Source: an uncultured Clostridia bacterium
Lineage (GTDB): Bacteria; Bacillota; Clostridia; UBA1381
DNA length: 10,919 bases
NCBI GenBank assembly: GCA_934481375.1
Contig: CAKSPN010000039.1
Coordinates: forward strand, 1-10,919
Reading direction: 5' to 3'
The notes under the pieces are model-generated. The model worked only from the letters and a program-made list of their open reading frames with translations, ran no database searches and was not told the DNA's origin. This document shows positions 5,857 through 10,919 of this stretch, piece by piece (position 1 is the first letter of the stretch; each line of letters begins with the position of its first letter). The position numbers were made by a program, and so were the translations under genes.

Positions 5857-6852
5857 TTAATGCGGCTCCTTGTTTGGGGTTTCGTAAATTTCGGTTATTT
5901 CTTTGGCTAAACGGTGCATTTCCTCCGCAACGCAGTCGGGGGAGAGGATTTTTGCTTTTTTGCCGAAGCTCATAATCCACGATAAAAAGTGCGGACTTAC
6001 GGCGACTTTAACATGGCAGATAAATCGGTTTTCATCTTTTTTTACTATCGGAATGTCTGTGCCGAACCTGTCAAATACCGCACCGACGAGGTCATTGTCA
6101 AGCTCGATGGAAACATCTGTTTCCTCTCCGCTGAACATCTGGAACATGGTTTTTGAATAGCTTGATAAATCAAACGGCTTGTCCGAAAGCACCCTGTCTT
6201 TTTCGGTAAGTTCTATCATTTCCATTTTGTCAACACGGTAGTGTATGTAATTATCATATTTTTTCTTGTATGTAATAAGATAATAGTTTTCATCGTCCCA
6301 GGTAAGCGCCACGGGCGATTCCGTGTATAAATTGCCGTCTTTGCGATACATCTTTTTCTTGTCCACATTAAGGCTGAAATACTTAAAGGTAATCTGCTTG
6401 TTTGCCGCAATGGCGTCGTAAATTTTATCGACATTATAGTAAATCTGCTCATTGAACGTTTTTACACGGTTGGTTATAAACACTTGCCTGTGAAGCTTTT
6501 TTGCATTTTTCCGACTGGTGAGTTTTTCGATTTTGGAAATAAGCGTCATACTCTTTTTGCTGGTAATAAATTTTGACGACTGAACGCTGACCAACAATTT
6601 AAGCTCGGGAAGTTCAAAATCACGGCTTGCAATATAATAATTGGTCGTTCGTGTTTTATTTGAGCATATGTCAAACCCGAATAATTGCAGATATTCGAGA
6701 TCGTCGTAAATGCTTTTCCGTTCGGCGGAAATACCGAGCTTTGAAAGCTCGGCAATCATTTCGGGCACGGTGATGGTATGCTCCTCGTCGGTTTGTTCCA
6801 TCAGTATTTTTGCCAGATACATCATTTTAAGCTTTTGTTGCGATGATTTCAT
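5857..6852 (-). CDS. WYL-domain transcriptional regulator
   Basis: A 331-aa DNA-binding regulator of the YafY/PafBC/DriD type. Residues about 5-75 form the winged HTH (ISAERKSIYDDLEYLQLFGF at 41-60). Residues about 140-215 are the WYL sensor domain, whose signature reads ENYYLITYKKK (188-198) followed by YRVDKM, with Y-Y-L in place of W-Y-L. Residues about 235-318 are the WCX C-terminal extension (DRFGTDIP; ending SPDCVAEEMHRLAKEI). WYL proteins sense nucleic acids or small molecules and control DNA-damage, defence or metabolic genes; the target here is unknown. The start at 6852 has GAGGAG about 7 nt upstream. It lies 22 bp behind the AraC gene on the same strand, so the two are probably co-transcribed. 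Normal family members end around EIYE; the extra TPNKEPH is largely encoded by the hairpin element's right end. Confidence 0.92.
   Translation of the reverse strand: MKSSQQKLKMMYLAKILMEQTDEEHTITVPEMIAELSKLGISAERKSIYDDLEYLQLFGFDICSNKTRTTNYYIASRDFELPELKLLVSVQSSKFITSKKSMTLISKIEKLTSRKNAKKLHRQVFITNRVKTFNEQIYYNVDKIYDAIAANKQITFKYFSLNVDKKKMYRKDGNLYTESPVALTWDDENYYLITYKKKYDNYIHYRVDKMEMIELTEKDRVLSDKPFDLSSYSKTMFQMFSGEETDVSIELDNDLVGAVFDRFGTDIPIVKKDENRFICHVKVAVSPHFLSWIMSFGKKAKILSPDCVAEEMHRLAKEITEIYETPNKEPH
5859..5873 (-). repeat. Right terminal inverted repeat of the hairpin element, inside the WYL gene
   Basis: AATGCGGCTCCTTGT is the exact reverse complement of 5594-5608. Read on the - strand it encodes the last residues (K-E-P-H, 328-331) and the start of the TAA stop of the WYL regulator, so the end of that protein comes from the element. 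Confidence 0.85.
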
Positions 6853-6874
6853 TTTTCTTTCTCCTCTTTTGTCC

Positions 6875-7639
6875 TTACATGGCGTGCGATTGCTTTACAA
6901 ATTGTTTCGGCGGCATTCCGACCGCACGCTTAAAACAACGGCTGAAGTATGCGCAGTCGCAAAAATTAAGCATATCCGATATTTGCTCGACAGAATATAA
7001 CCCTAAAAGCAGCAGGCTTTTTGCTCTTGCAATGCGCAGTTCCGATTTGTATGCCGAGATTGTTTTTCCGTATGCCTTGAGGAAACTTCGCTGTGCCGTT
7101 GATATGCTTACCGCACATTGCTTTGCTATGTCGGTTTCGGAAAGCGTAAAATCAATGTCGGCATTTACAATCTGTTTAATTTTCGCAGAAAGCGCAGTTC
7201 CTTTTTCGTTGGCGCTGATTTTATCCAAAATCCTGTAGAAAGCTGATTTCACCATACATTTTCTGCTTTCGAACATACTGTAATCAAAAATATCTGCAAA
7301 GTCATTTTTTATATCCGCATTTGCGTCGATTATGATTATATCCTCTTTTTCGTCCTCCGCAAAGTCGCCGCTTGATGAAAAATTCACAAGAATACAATGC
7401 GTTTCCGATGGGAACTCGGCACGGTAATACGCACCTTTTTTAAGTATTACCGCATTGCCTGCACTTGCCGAAAATGTGCCGCTTTTGGCGCAATATATTA
7501 TTTTTCCGCTTAAAACATAACAAATTCCCCAAAACGGGCGGCTGTTTGCTTCGTATGAGAATTTATCGTTTGCCGGCCATATTTGCTTTAAAACTTCTAT
7601 TTTTGAATATTCAATCTCCGCCGCAGTATAACTGTTCAT
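6875..7639 (-). CDS. AraC-family transcriptional regulator, divergent from the GH30 gene
   Basis: A 254-aa regulator with an N-terminal cupin-like ligand-binding half (about residues 20-95: FWGICYVLSGKIIYCAKSGTF, then SASAGNAVILKKGAYYRAEF) and a C-terminal AraC double HTH (about 158-250: LSETDIAKQCAVSISTAQRS, and VEQISDMLNFCDCAYFSRCF followed by KRAVGMPPKQF). The ATG at 7639 is chosen because AGGTGA lies 8 nt upstream; an in-frame GTG at 7651 would add four residues without a ribosome site. Its promoter is a perfect sigma-A consensus giving a leader of only about 14 nt. It probably controls the divergent GH30 glycosidase in response to a sugar. The WYL gene follows after 22 bp. Cytoplasmic, no signal peptide. 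Its sequence differs clearly from the AraC protein at 716-1495. Confidence 0.92.
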   Translation of the reverse strand: MNSYTAAEIEYSKIEVLKQIWPANDKFSYEANSRPFWGICYVLSGKIIYCAKSGTFSASAGNAVILKKGAYYRAEFPSETHCILVNFSSSGDFAEDEKEDIIIIDANADIKNDFADIFDYSMFESRKCMVKSAFYRILDKISANEKGTALSAKIKQIVNADIDFTLSETDIAKQCAVSISTAQRSFLKAYGKTISAYKSELRIARAKSLLLLGLYSVEQISDMLNFCDCAYFSRCFKRAVGMPPKQFVKQSHAM

Positions 7640-7659
7640 TTTATATATCACCTGATTTG

Positions 7660-7688
7660 ATTATATTACGGACGGCAGGGTATGTCAA
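7660..7688 (-). promoter_or_regulatory. Perfect-consensus sigma-A promoter of the AraC/WYL operon
   Basis: On the - strand TTGACA (7688-7683), a 17-bp spacer, then TATAAT (7665-7660): 12 of 12 consensus bases at ideal spacing. Transcription would begin near 7653. Such a strong promoter for a regulator usually needs repression, and an inverted repeat (7672-7702) overlaps its -35 box. Confidence 0.88.
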
Positions 7689-7702
7689 GCACTATTTGCC
7701 GT
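7672..7702. promoter_or_regulatory. Candidate operator: inverted repeat in the AraC/GH30 gap
   Basis: ACGGCA (7672-7677) and TGCCGT (7697-7702) are inverted copies, centres 25 bp apart. An outer pair, TTACGG (7666-7671) and CCGTAA (7699-7704), overlaps them. The repeats straddle the -35 box of the regulator's strong promoter, so binding would repress it. The AraC protein itself is the obvious candidate. Six-bp arms give moderate evidence. Confidence 0.4.
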
Positions 7703-7732
7703 AAAAATCCAAAAATACGCTTTGATTTTATA

Positions 7733-7761
7733 TTGTGCAAATTAATGCGGTGCTATATAAT
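7733..7761 (+). promoter_or_regulatory. Sigma-A promoter of the GH30 gene
   Basis: TTGTGC (7733-7738, only the TTG matches), a 17-bp spacer, then a perfect TATAAT (7756-7761). As with the GH2 gene, a poor -35 with a perfect -10 suggests activator dependence. The leader holds AAAGGA (7777-7782), 10 nt before the ATG. Confidence 0.65.
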
Positions 7762-7792
7762 GAACTCATAAACACGAAAGGATTGATAAATT

Positions 7793-9145
7793 ATGAAACC
7801 GATAATTTACACGACTGACGAAAAGAACTTTTTCAGAAAAAAAGAACTTTTCTGTAATAATCAAAAAATGGACTTTGGCTGTAATGTTGTTTCCTCCGAT
7901 ACTCCGTCAAACGAAAGCTTCGGCGGCTTTGGAGTGGCTCTTACGGGGAGTTCGTGCTATGAACTGTCGATAATTCCTGAGGAATTGCGGGAGAAATTCC
8001 TTGACGATATTTACGGCAAAAACGGACTGGGACTGTCCGTCGGCAGAATTTCAATCGGCTCATGCGACTATTCCACAAACGTTTACTCCTATTGCGACAA
8101 AAGGGACGATGTTGCTCTCGAAAGCTTTTCTTTGGGACAGGATATGGATTTTATCGTTCCGATGGTAAAGGAGGTAATGCGCCATAATCCCGATATAAAG
8201 ATTTTTGCATCGCCGTGGAGTCCGCCGGGGTGGATGAAAACAAGCGGTACAATGTATCTGGGTTATATGCGTAATGAATACATAGACTGCTATGCCGAAT
8301 ATTTTATAAAATTCCTTAATGCCTATAAGGCGGAGGGCATTCCGATTTATGCCGTCACTCCGCAAAACGAGCCGGAGGCACAGCAGGCAGGCAGGTCTGT
8401 TGCGTGCATATGGCATCCGGATACGGAAAGCGAATTTGTAAGCACGCTTCGTTCAAAGCTTCGTGAAAACGGTATGGATACCGAAATATGGCTATATGAC
8501 CATTGCTTTATCGGGTGGGCGAGGGTGCTTGAACAGCTGCGCCATTCGCCGAAACTTATAAACGATTGCGACGCAATTGCGTTTCATTATTATGAGGGTT
8601 ATGCCGGAATGATAGACAATATCAGAAAAGAATATCCGCAAATCCGCTGGAACTTCACCGAGGGCGGTCCACGCCTTTTAGATAATTACGGTACGGATTG
8701 GTGTAAGTGGTCTATCGCAATGTCGGCAGCACTGTCGGCAGGGTGCGATACGTTTACGGGTTGGAATTTGCTCCTTGATGAGTGCGGCGGACCGAATATA
8801 GGACCATTCTATTGCGGCGGACTTGCAACGCTTAACTCGCAGACAAACGAACTTACCTACAGCGGACAATACCGTGCGTTCAAGCATTTTTCGACATTTA
8901 TTAAACGTGGCGCAAAAATATATCCGATTAAAACGGAAAACTGCGACGATGTCTGCCTTTCGGAATATCCGAAAGATTTAAAAGCATTAAGGGGAGTGTT
9001 TGCCGTTAATACGGACGGCTCAAAGGTTCTTCAGCTTGTGAATGAAAATAAAGATAAAATCCAGGCACAATATTTTTATGACGGGAAATGGTGGTATATC
9101 GAGCTTATGCCAAACTCTGTCGCAAGCGTTGTTTTTGAAAGATAA
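7793..9145 (+). CDS. Glycoside hydrolase family 30 (glucosylceramidase-like), cytoplasmic
   Basis: A 450-aa retaining beta-glycosidase. Residues about 40-355 form the TIM barrel, starting with the family's FGGFGVALTGSS and carrying the SPWSPPGWMKT motif (140-150). The acid/base is Glu193 in TPQNEPE and the nucleophile Glu290 in FTEGG; both are present. Residues about 356-450 are the C-terminal beta-sandwich (Glyco_hydro_30C) that packs on the barrel in this family. No signal peptide, so it acts on imported glycosides. GH30 includes beta-glucosidase, beta-xylosidase, beta-1,6-glucanase and beta-fucosidase activities; which one applies here is not visible. It diverges from an AraC regulator across a 153-bp control region and is followed at once by a strong terminator, so it is a single-gene transcript. 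Confidence 0.94.
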   Translation: MKPIIYTTDEKNFFRKKELFCNNQKMDFGCNVVSSDTPSNESFGGFGVALTGSSCYELSIIPEELREKFLDDIYGKNGLGLSVGRISIGSCDYSTNVYSYCDKRDDVALESFSLGQDMDFIVPMVKEVMRHNPDIKIFASPWSPPGWMKTSGTMYLGYMRNEYIDCYAEYFIKFLNAYKAEGIPIYAVTPQNEPEAQQAGRSVACIWHPDTESEFVSTLRSKLRENGMDTEIWLYDHCFIGWARVLEQLRHSPKLINDCDAIAFHYYEGYAGMIDNIRKEYPQIRWNFTEGGPRLLDNYGTDWCKWSIAMSAALSAGCDTFTGWNLLLDECGGPNIGPFYCGGLATLNSQTNELTYSGQYRAFKHFSTFIKRGAKIYPIKTENCDDVCLSEYPKDLKALRGVFAVNTDGSKVLQLVNENKDKIQAQYFYDGKWWYIELMPNSVASVVFER

Positions 9146-9152
9146 AAAATGC

Positions 9153-9176
9153 AGACTGCCGAATTTTCGGCAGTCT
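9153..9176. terminator. Bidirectional terminator between the GH30 and PAS genes
   Basis: Perfect 10-bp stem: AGACTGCCGA (9153-9162), loop ATTT, then TCGGCAGTCT (9167-9176). It is followed by a T-rich run on the + strand (to 9182) and by T6 on the - strand (9150-9145). It lies 7 bp past the GH30 stop and 5 bp past the stop of the PAS gene. Confidence 0.92.
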
Positions 9177-9181
9177 TTATT

Positions 9182-9547
9182 TTATAAATTTAATGCCATA
9201 TACGGCTGTGCGGATTCCCTGTTTCGGTACTCGTGCTTTTCGTAATAGCCGATGAGGTTTTTCTCATTATCACGAAGCGCAACCATATAAACGTCCTTGT
9301 TTTCTTTTTCATTATAATATGTGAATATAATATTATTGTCTTTGCTTTGCCCAAACCACGCAAGAACTTTTTCAATCATTTCATTTGACTTTGCATTGTG
9401 GCAGTCCTTAAGGCTTTGCCCGGTCAAGTCCCTGTGATAGCGGTTTACGGCGGACGGATTCATATAAACGATAGTCGAATTCATATCGCAGACAATAATA
9501 GCGGCATTATCCTGATCGATAATGCTTTTAAACAATAAGTCAAGCAT
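9182..9547 (-). CDS. Small single-domain PAS protein
   Basis: A 121-aa protein that is almost entirely one PAS sensor fold: a short N-terminal helix (LDLLFKSIIDQD), then IIVCDMNSTIVYMNPSAVNR, the central LTGQSLKDCHNAKSNEMIEK segment, and the closing strands (NIIFTYYNEKENKDVYMVAL, LIGYYEKHEYRN). Such proteins bind a small ligand or cofactor, or a protein partner; there is no output domain, so it presumably signals by binding. The ATG at 9547 is used because GGAGGGG lies just before it; an ATG ten codons upstream lacks such a site and would overlap the end of the HAD gene. The gap to the upstream HAD gene is 13 bp and contains this ribosome site, so the two genes are surely co-transcribed. Ligand and partner unknown. 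Confidence 0.85.
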   Translation of the reverse strand: MLDLLFKSIIDQDNAAIIVCDMNSTIVYMNPSAVNRYHRDLTGQSLKDCHNAKSNEMIEKVLAWFGQSKDNNIIFTYYNEKENKDVYMVALRDNEKNLIGYYEKHEYRNRESAQPYMALNL

Positions 9548-9560
9548 TTTACCCCTCCGA

Positions 9561-10358
9561 TTATTTAATATCAAACATTTCCTTTATCTTTTCCGTGACT
9601 CCGTATTCGTCATTGGATTTACATTCGTATTTGCACACTCTTTTCAATTCGAGGTATGCGTTTGCCATAGCGTATGTTTCACCGCAGCGGCTCATCATTT
9701 CAAAATCGTTCATATAATCCCCGAAAGCGGCACATTCCTCTTTTTTTATTCCGTAAATATGCCTTATTTTATCAATTGCACTGCCTTTTGAAACGTCCTT
9801 CTTCATAATATCAACCCATTTTGTGCCGGAAAGAATAACTCCGTATTCGTCACCGAAATCCTTCTGCATTTCGGGCAGACAGCGTTTTTCAGCGCCCTCG
9901 GGCGCAAACAGGGCAAATTTCAGGAAACGGTCGGCATGGAGCATATCATACAGGCTGTCAACGGTCTTGTATTTTTTATAAAACATTGTTATGTCTGAAA
10001 TGACGTCCTTGTTGCGTGCCTCGCCGTATGCCGACTCAAAACCGCACATAATGGGGAACACGTTATCGAGCGTGATTACTTTATCAAGAACTTTTTTTGT
10101 TTTGCTGTCATCTATCGGCTCGCATATGATATTTTCGCCTCCGCAGAAAACGGACGAGCCGTTCTCGGCGATTATCGTCATATCTTTTTGAAATTGTTCA
10201 AACTGACTGCGCAGTGTTTCATACTGACGTCCGCTTGCCGCAACAAACATAACCCCGCGCCTATTGAGTTCGTTCAGGACATATCCGAAATCGGGCGGAA
10301 GTTTTTTGTCGGTGGTTAAAAGCGTTCCGTCAAGGTCGGCGGCGATAAGTTTAATCAT
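9561..10358 (-). CDS. Cof-type HAD-superfamily phosphatase
   Basis: A 265-aa HAD hydrolase of the Cof/YbjI/SupH class (type IIB cap). All four catalytic motifs are visible: DLDGT (Asp8 nucleophile, Asp10), ASGR (Ser42), Lys191 in VSKGSA, and GDYMND (Asp214, Asp218). The cap domain is about residues 85-185. These soluble enzymes dephosphorylate sugar phosphates, pyridoxal phosphate or related metabolites, usually with broad specificity; the substrate here is unknown. AAGGAG lies 7 nt before the ATG. Between it and the GAPDH gene upstream is the GAPDH terminator and no recognisable promoter, so it may be expressed by read-through. Confidence 0.92.
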   Translation of the reverse strand: MIKLIAADLDGTLLTTDKKLPPDFGYVLNELNRRGVMFVAASGRQYETLRSQFEQFQKDMTIIAENGSSVFCGGENIICEPIDDSKTKKVLDKVITLDNVFPIMCGFESAYGEARNKDVISDITMFYKKYKTVDSLYDMLHADRFLKFALFAPEGAEKRCLPEMQKDFGDEYGVILSGTKWVDIMKKDVSKGSAIDKIRHIYGIKKEECAAFGDYMNDFEMMSRCGETYAMANAYLELKRVCKYECKSNDEYGVTEKIKEMFDIK

Positions 10359-10384
10359 AGATAATCTCCTTAATAAGTTTAAAA

Positions 10385-10413
10385 AAGGAGGTTTGAAAAA
10401 ATCAAACCTCCTT
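10385..10413 (-). terminator. Rho-independent terminator after the GAPDH gene
   Basis: Perfect 12-bp stem: AAGGAGGTTTGA (10385-10396), loop AAAAA, then TCAAACCTCCTT (10402-10413). Read on the - strand it is followed by a T run. It is 15 bp past the GAPDH stop. The HAD ATG is only 26 bp beyond it. Confidence 0.9.
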
Positions 10414-10427
10414 CTTTGAAGTTTTAC

Positions 10428-10919
10428 TTATGCTAATTCTGCAAAGTATTTGATTGTTCTAACCATCTGTGATGTGTATGAGTTTTCGTTATCATACCAT
10501 GAAACAACCTGTACTTCATATAAATCGTCTGCAATCTTTGAAACCATTGTCTGAGTAGCGTCGAACAATGAACCGTATCTCATACCGATAACGTCTGAAG
10601 AAACGATAGCGTCCTCATTGTAACCGAATGATTCCGAAGCAGCAGCCTTCATAGCAGCGTTGATACCTTCAACAGTAACGTCAGCGCCCTTTACAACAGC
10701 TGTAAGGATAGTTGTTGAACCTGTCGGAACAGGAACTCTCTGTGCGGAACCGATTAATTTGCCGTTCAGCTCAGGGATAACAAGACCGATAGCCTTTGCA
10801 GCACCTGTTGAGTTAGGAACGATGTTTGCAGCACCTGCTCTTGCTCTTCTGAGGTCGCCCTTTCTGTGCGGACCGTCAAGAATCATCTGGTCGCCTGTGT
10901 AAGCGTGGATTGTTGACAT
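10428..10919 (-). CDS. gap: Glyceraldehyde-3-phosphate dehydrogenase, C-terminal half (5' end outside window)
   Basis: The 163 visible residues are the catalytic domain of phosphorylating GAPDH, the glycolytic enzyme that makes 1,3-bisphosphoglycerate and NADH. Diagnostic stretches are TIHAYTGDQ (with the catalytic His), DGPHRKGDLRRARAGAANIV, PNSTGAAKAIGLVIPELNGK and WYDNENSYTSQMVRTIKY near the end. The active-site cysteine and the NAD-binding domain lie beyond the right edge. Codon use is more biased than in the neighbouring genes, as expected of a highly expressed protein. The codon at the edge is an internal methionine, not the start. It ends with TAA and a strong terminator. Confidence 0.97.
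   Translation of the reverse strand: MSTIHAYTGDQMILDGPHRKGDLRRARAGAANIVPNSTGAAKAIGLVIPELNGKLIGSAQRVPVPTGSTTILTAVVKGADVTVEGINAAMKAAASESFGYNEDAIVSSDVIGMRYGSLFDATQTMVSKIADDLYEVQVVSWYDNENSYTSQMVRTIKYFAELA

Larger units (their letters stand above)
5594..5873. mobile_element. Palindrome-packed element of about 280 bp with 15-bp inverted-repeat ends (MITE-like or structured RNA)
   Basis: Seven hairpins follow one another almost without gaps: 5598-5620, 5623-5649, 5651-5674, 5692-5750 (with a second hairpin nested inside), 5757-5779, 5791-5808 and 5827-5850. Nearly all stems are perfect and each has a different sequence. The block is bracketed by ACAAGGAGCCGCATT (5594-5608) and its exact reverse complement (5859-5873). 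More than half of the bases can be paired locally. There is no transposase, reverse transcriptase or convincing open frame inside. The layout suits a non-autonomous mobile element (MITE or palindromic repeat family) or a large structured RNA. No clear target-site duplication was seen. Its right end runs into the WYL gene and provides that gene's stop, which favours insertion. The element type is an inference; the hairpins and terminal repeats are directly visible. Confidence 0.6.

Noticed and set aside
5594..5873. Retron msr-msd RNA, because inverted ends enclose several hairpins
   Set aside because: No reverse transcriptase gene lies on either side within the window, and no long msd-type hairpin or branching guanosine context is evident. 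The resemblance is only in layout.
5594..5873. CRISPR array
   Set aside because: The hairpins differ in sequence and spacing; there is no regular repeat-spacer unit and no cas gene.
5542..5910. An open frame running across the hairpin element on the + strand
   Set aside because: It overlaps the end of a real gene and the whole palindromic block, has no ribosome site, and its protein sequence is just translated hairpins.
10385..10400. GGAGG on the + strand as a ribosome site for a + strand gene
   Set aside because: It is one arm of the GAPDH terminator; no start codon and coding frame follow.
1..10919. tRNA, rRNA, riboswitch or insertion-sequence transposase genes
   Set aside because: Looked for and not seen; no cloverleaf, conserved riboswitch core or transposase motif was found.

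Overview
This window looks like a chromosomal segment from a spore-forming, low-to-moderate-GC member of the Clostridia. A SpoIIID sporulation regulator points to an endospore-former. Shine-Dalgarno sites are strong GGAGG types, promoters are classic sigma-A boxes with 17-bp spacers, and the two glycoside hydrolases with AraC-type regulators resemble the carbohydrate loci of gut or anaerobic plant-matter Firmicutes. Genus cannot be fixed from the sequence alone. Of the 13 convincing stop codons, 10 are TAA, 3 are TGA and none is TAG.

Layout. (1) 3-668 (+): 3' end of an FAD-dependent oxidoreductase, closed by a bidirectional terminator. (2) 716-3359: a divergent pair, an AraC-family regulator (-) and a cytoplasmic GH2 glycosidase (+), with back-to-back promoters in the 133-bp gap. 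(3) 3424-3867 (+): an odd locus in which a 23-codon zinc-ribbon reading frame is separated by a single in-frame TAG from an AraC-type DNA-binding domain that lacks its sensor half. (4) 3939-4796 (-): spoIIID, with a good sigma-E promoter candidate, behind an Ogt-type alkyltransferase gene. (5) 4941-5588 (+): an unrecognised 215-aa protein. (6) 5594-5873: a non-coding block of about 280 bp made of seven consecutive, mostly perfect hairpins, bracketed by a 15-bp inverted repeat. Its right end supplies the last codons and stop of the next gene. (7) 5857-7639 (-): a second AraC-family regulator followed 22 bp later by a WYL-domain regulator. (8) 7793-9145 (+): a cytoplasmic GH30 glycosidase divergent from that AraC gene. 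(9) 9182-10919 (-): GAPDH (3' part), a Cof-type HAD phosphatase and a small PAS-domain protein, all in the same direction.

How it fits together. Two separate units share one architecture: an AraC regulator diverging from an intracellular glycosidase (GH2, GH30), each with a very short regulator leader and repeats in the shared control region. They probably sense and cleave imported oligosaccharides or glycosides; neither glycosidase has a signal peptide. The remaining genes (spoIIID, ogt, gap, HAD) look like ordinary chromosomal genes.

The two most unusual things are the palindrome-packed element at 5594-5873, which looks like a non-autonomous mobile element or a structured RNA, and the zinc-ribbon/TAG/HTH locus at 3424-3867. 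No tRNA, rRNA, CRISPR array or transposase gene was found. No gene-free stretch exceeds 300 bases; the longest is the hairpin element.
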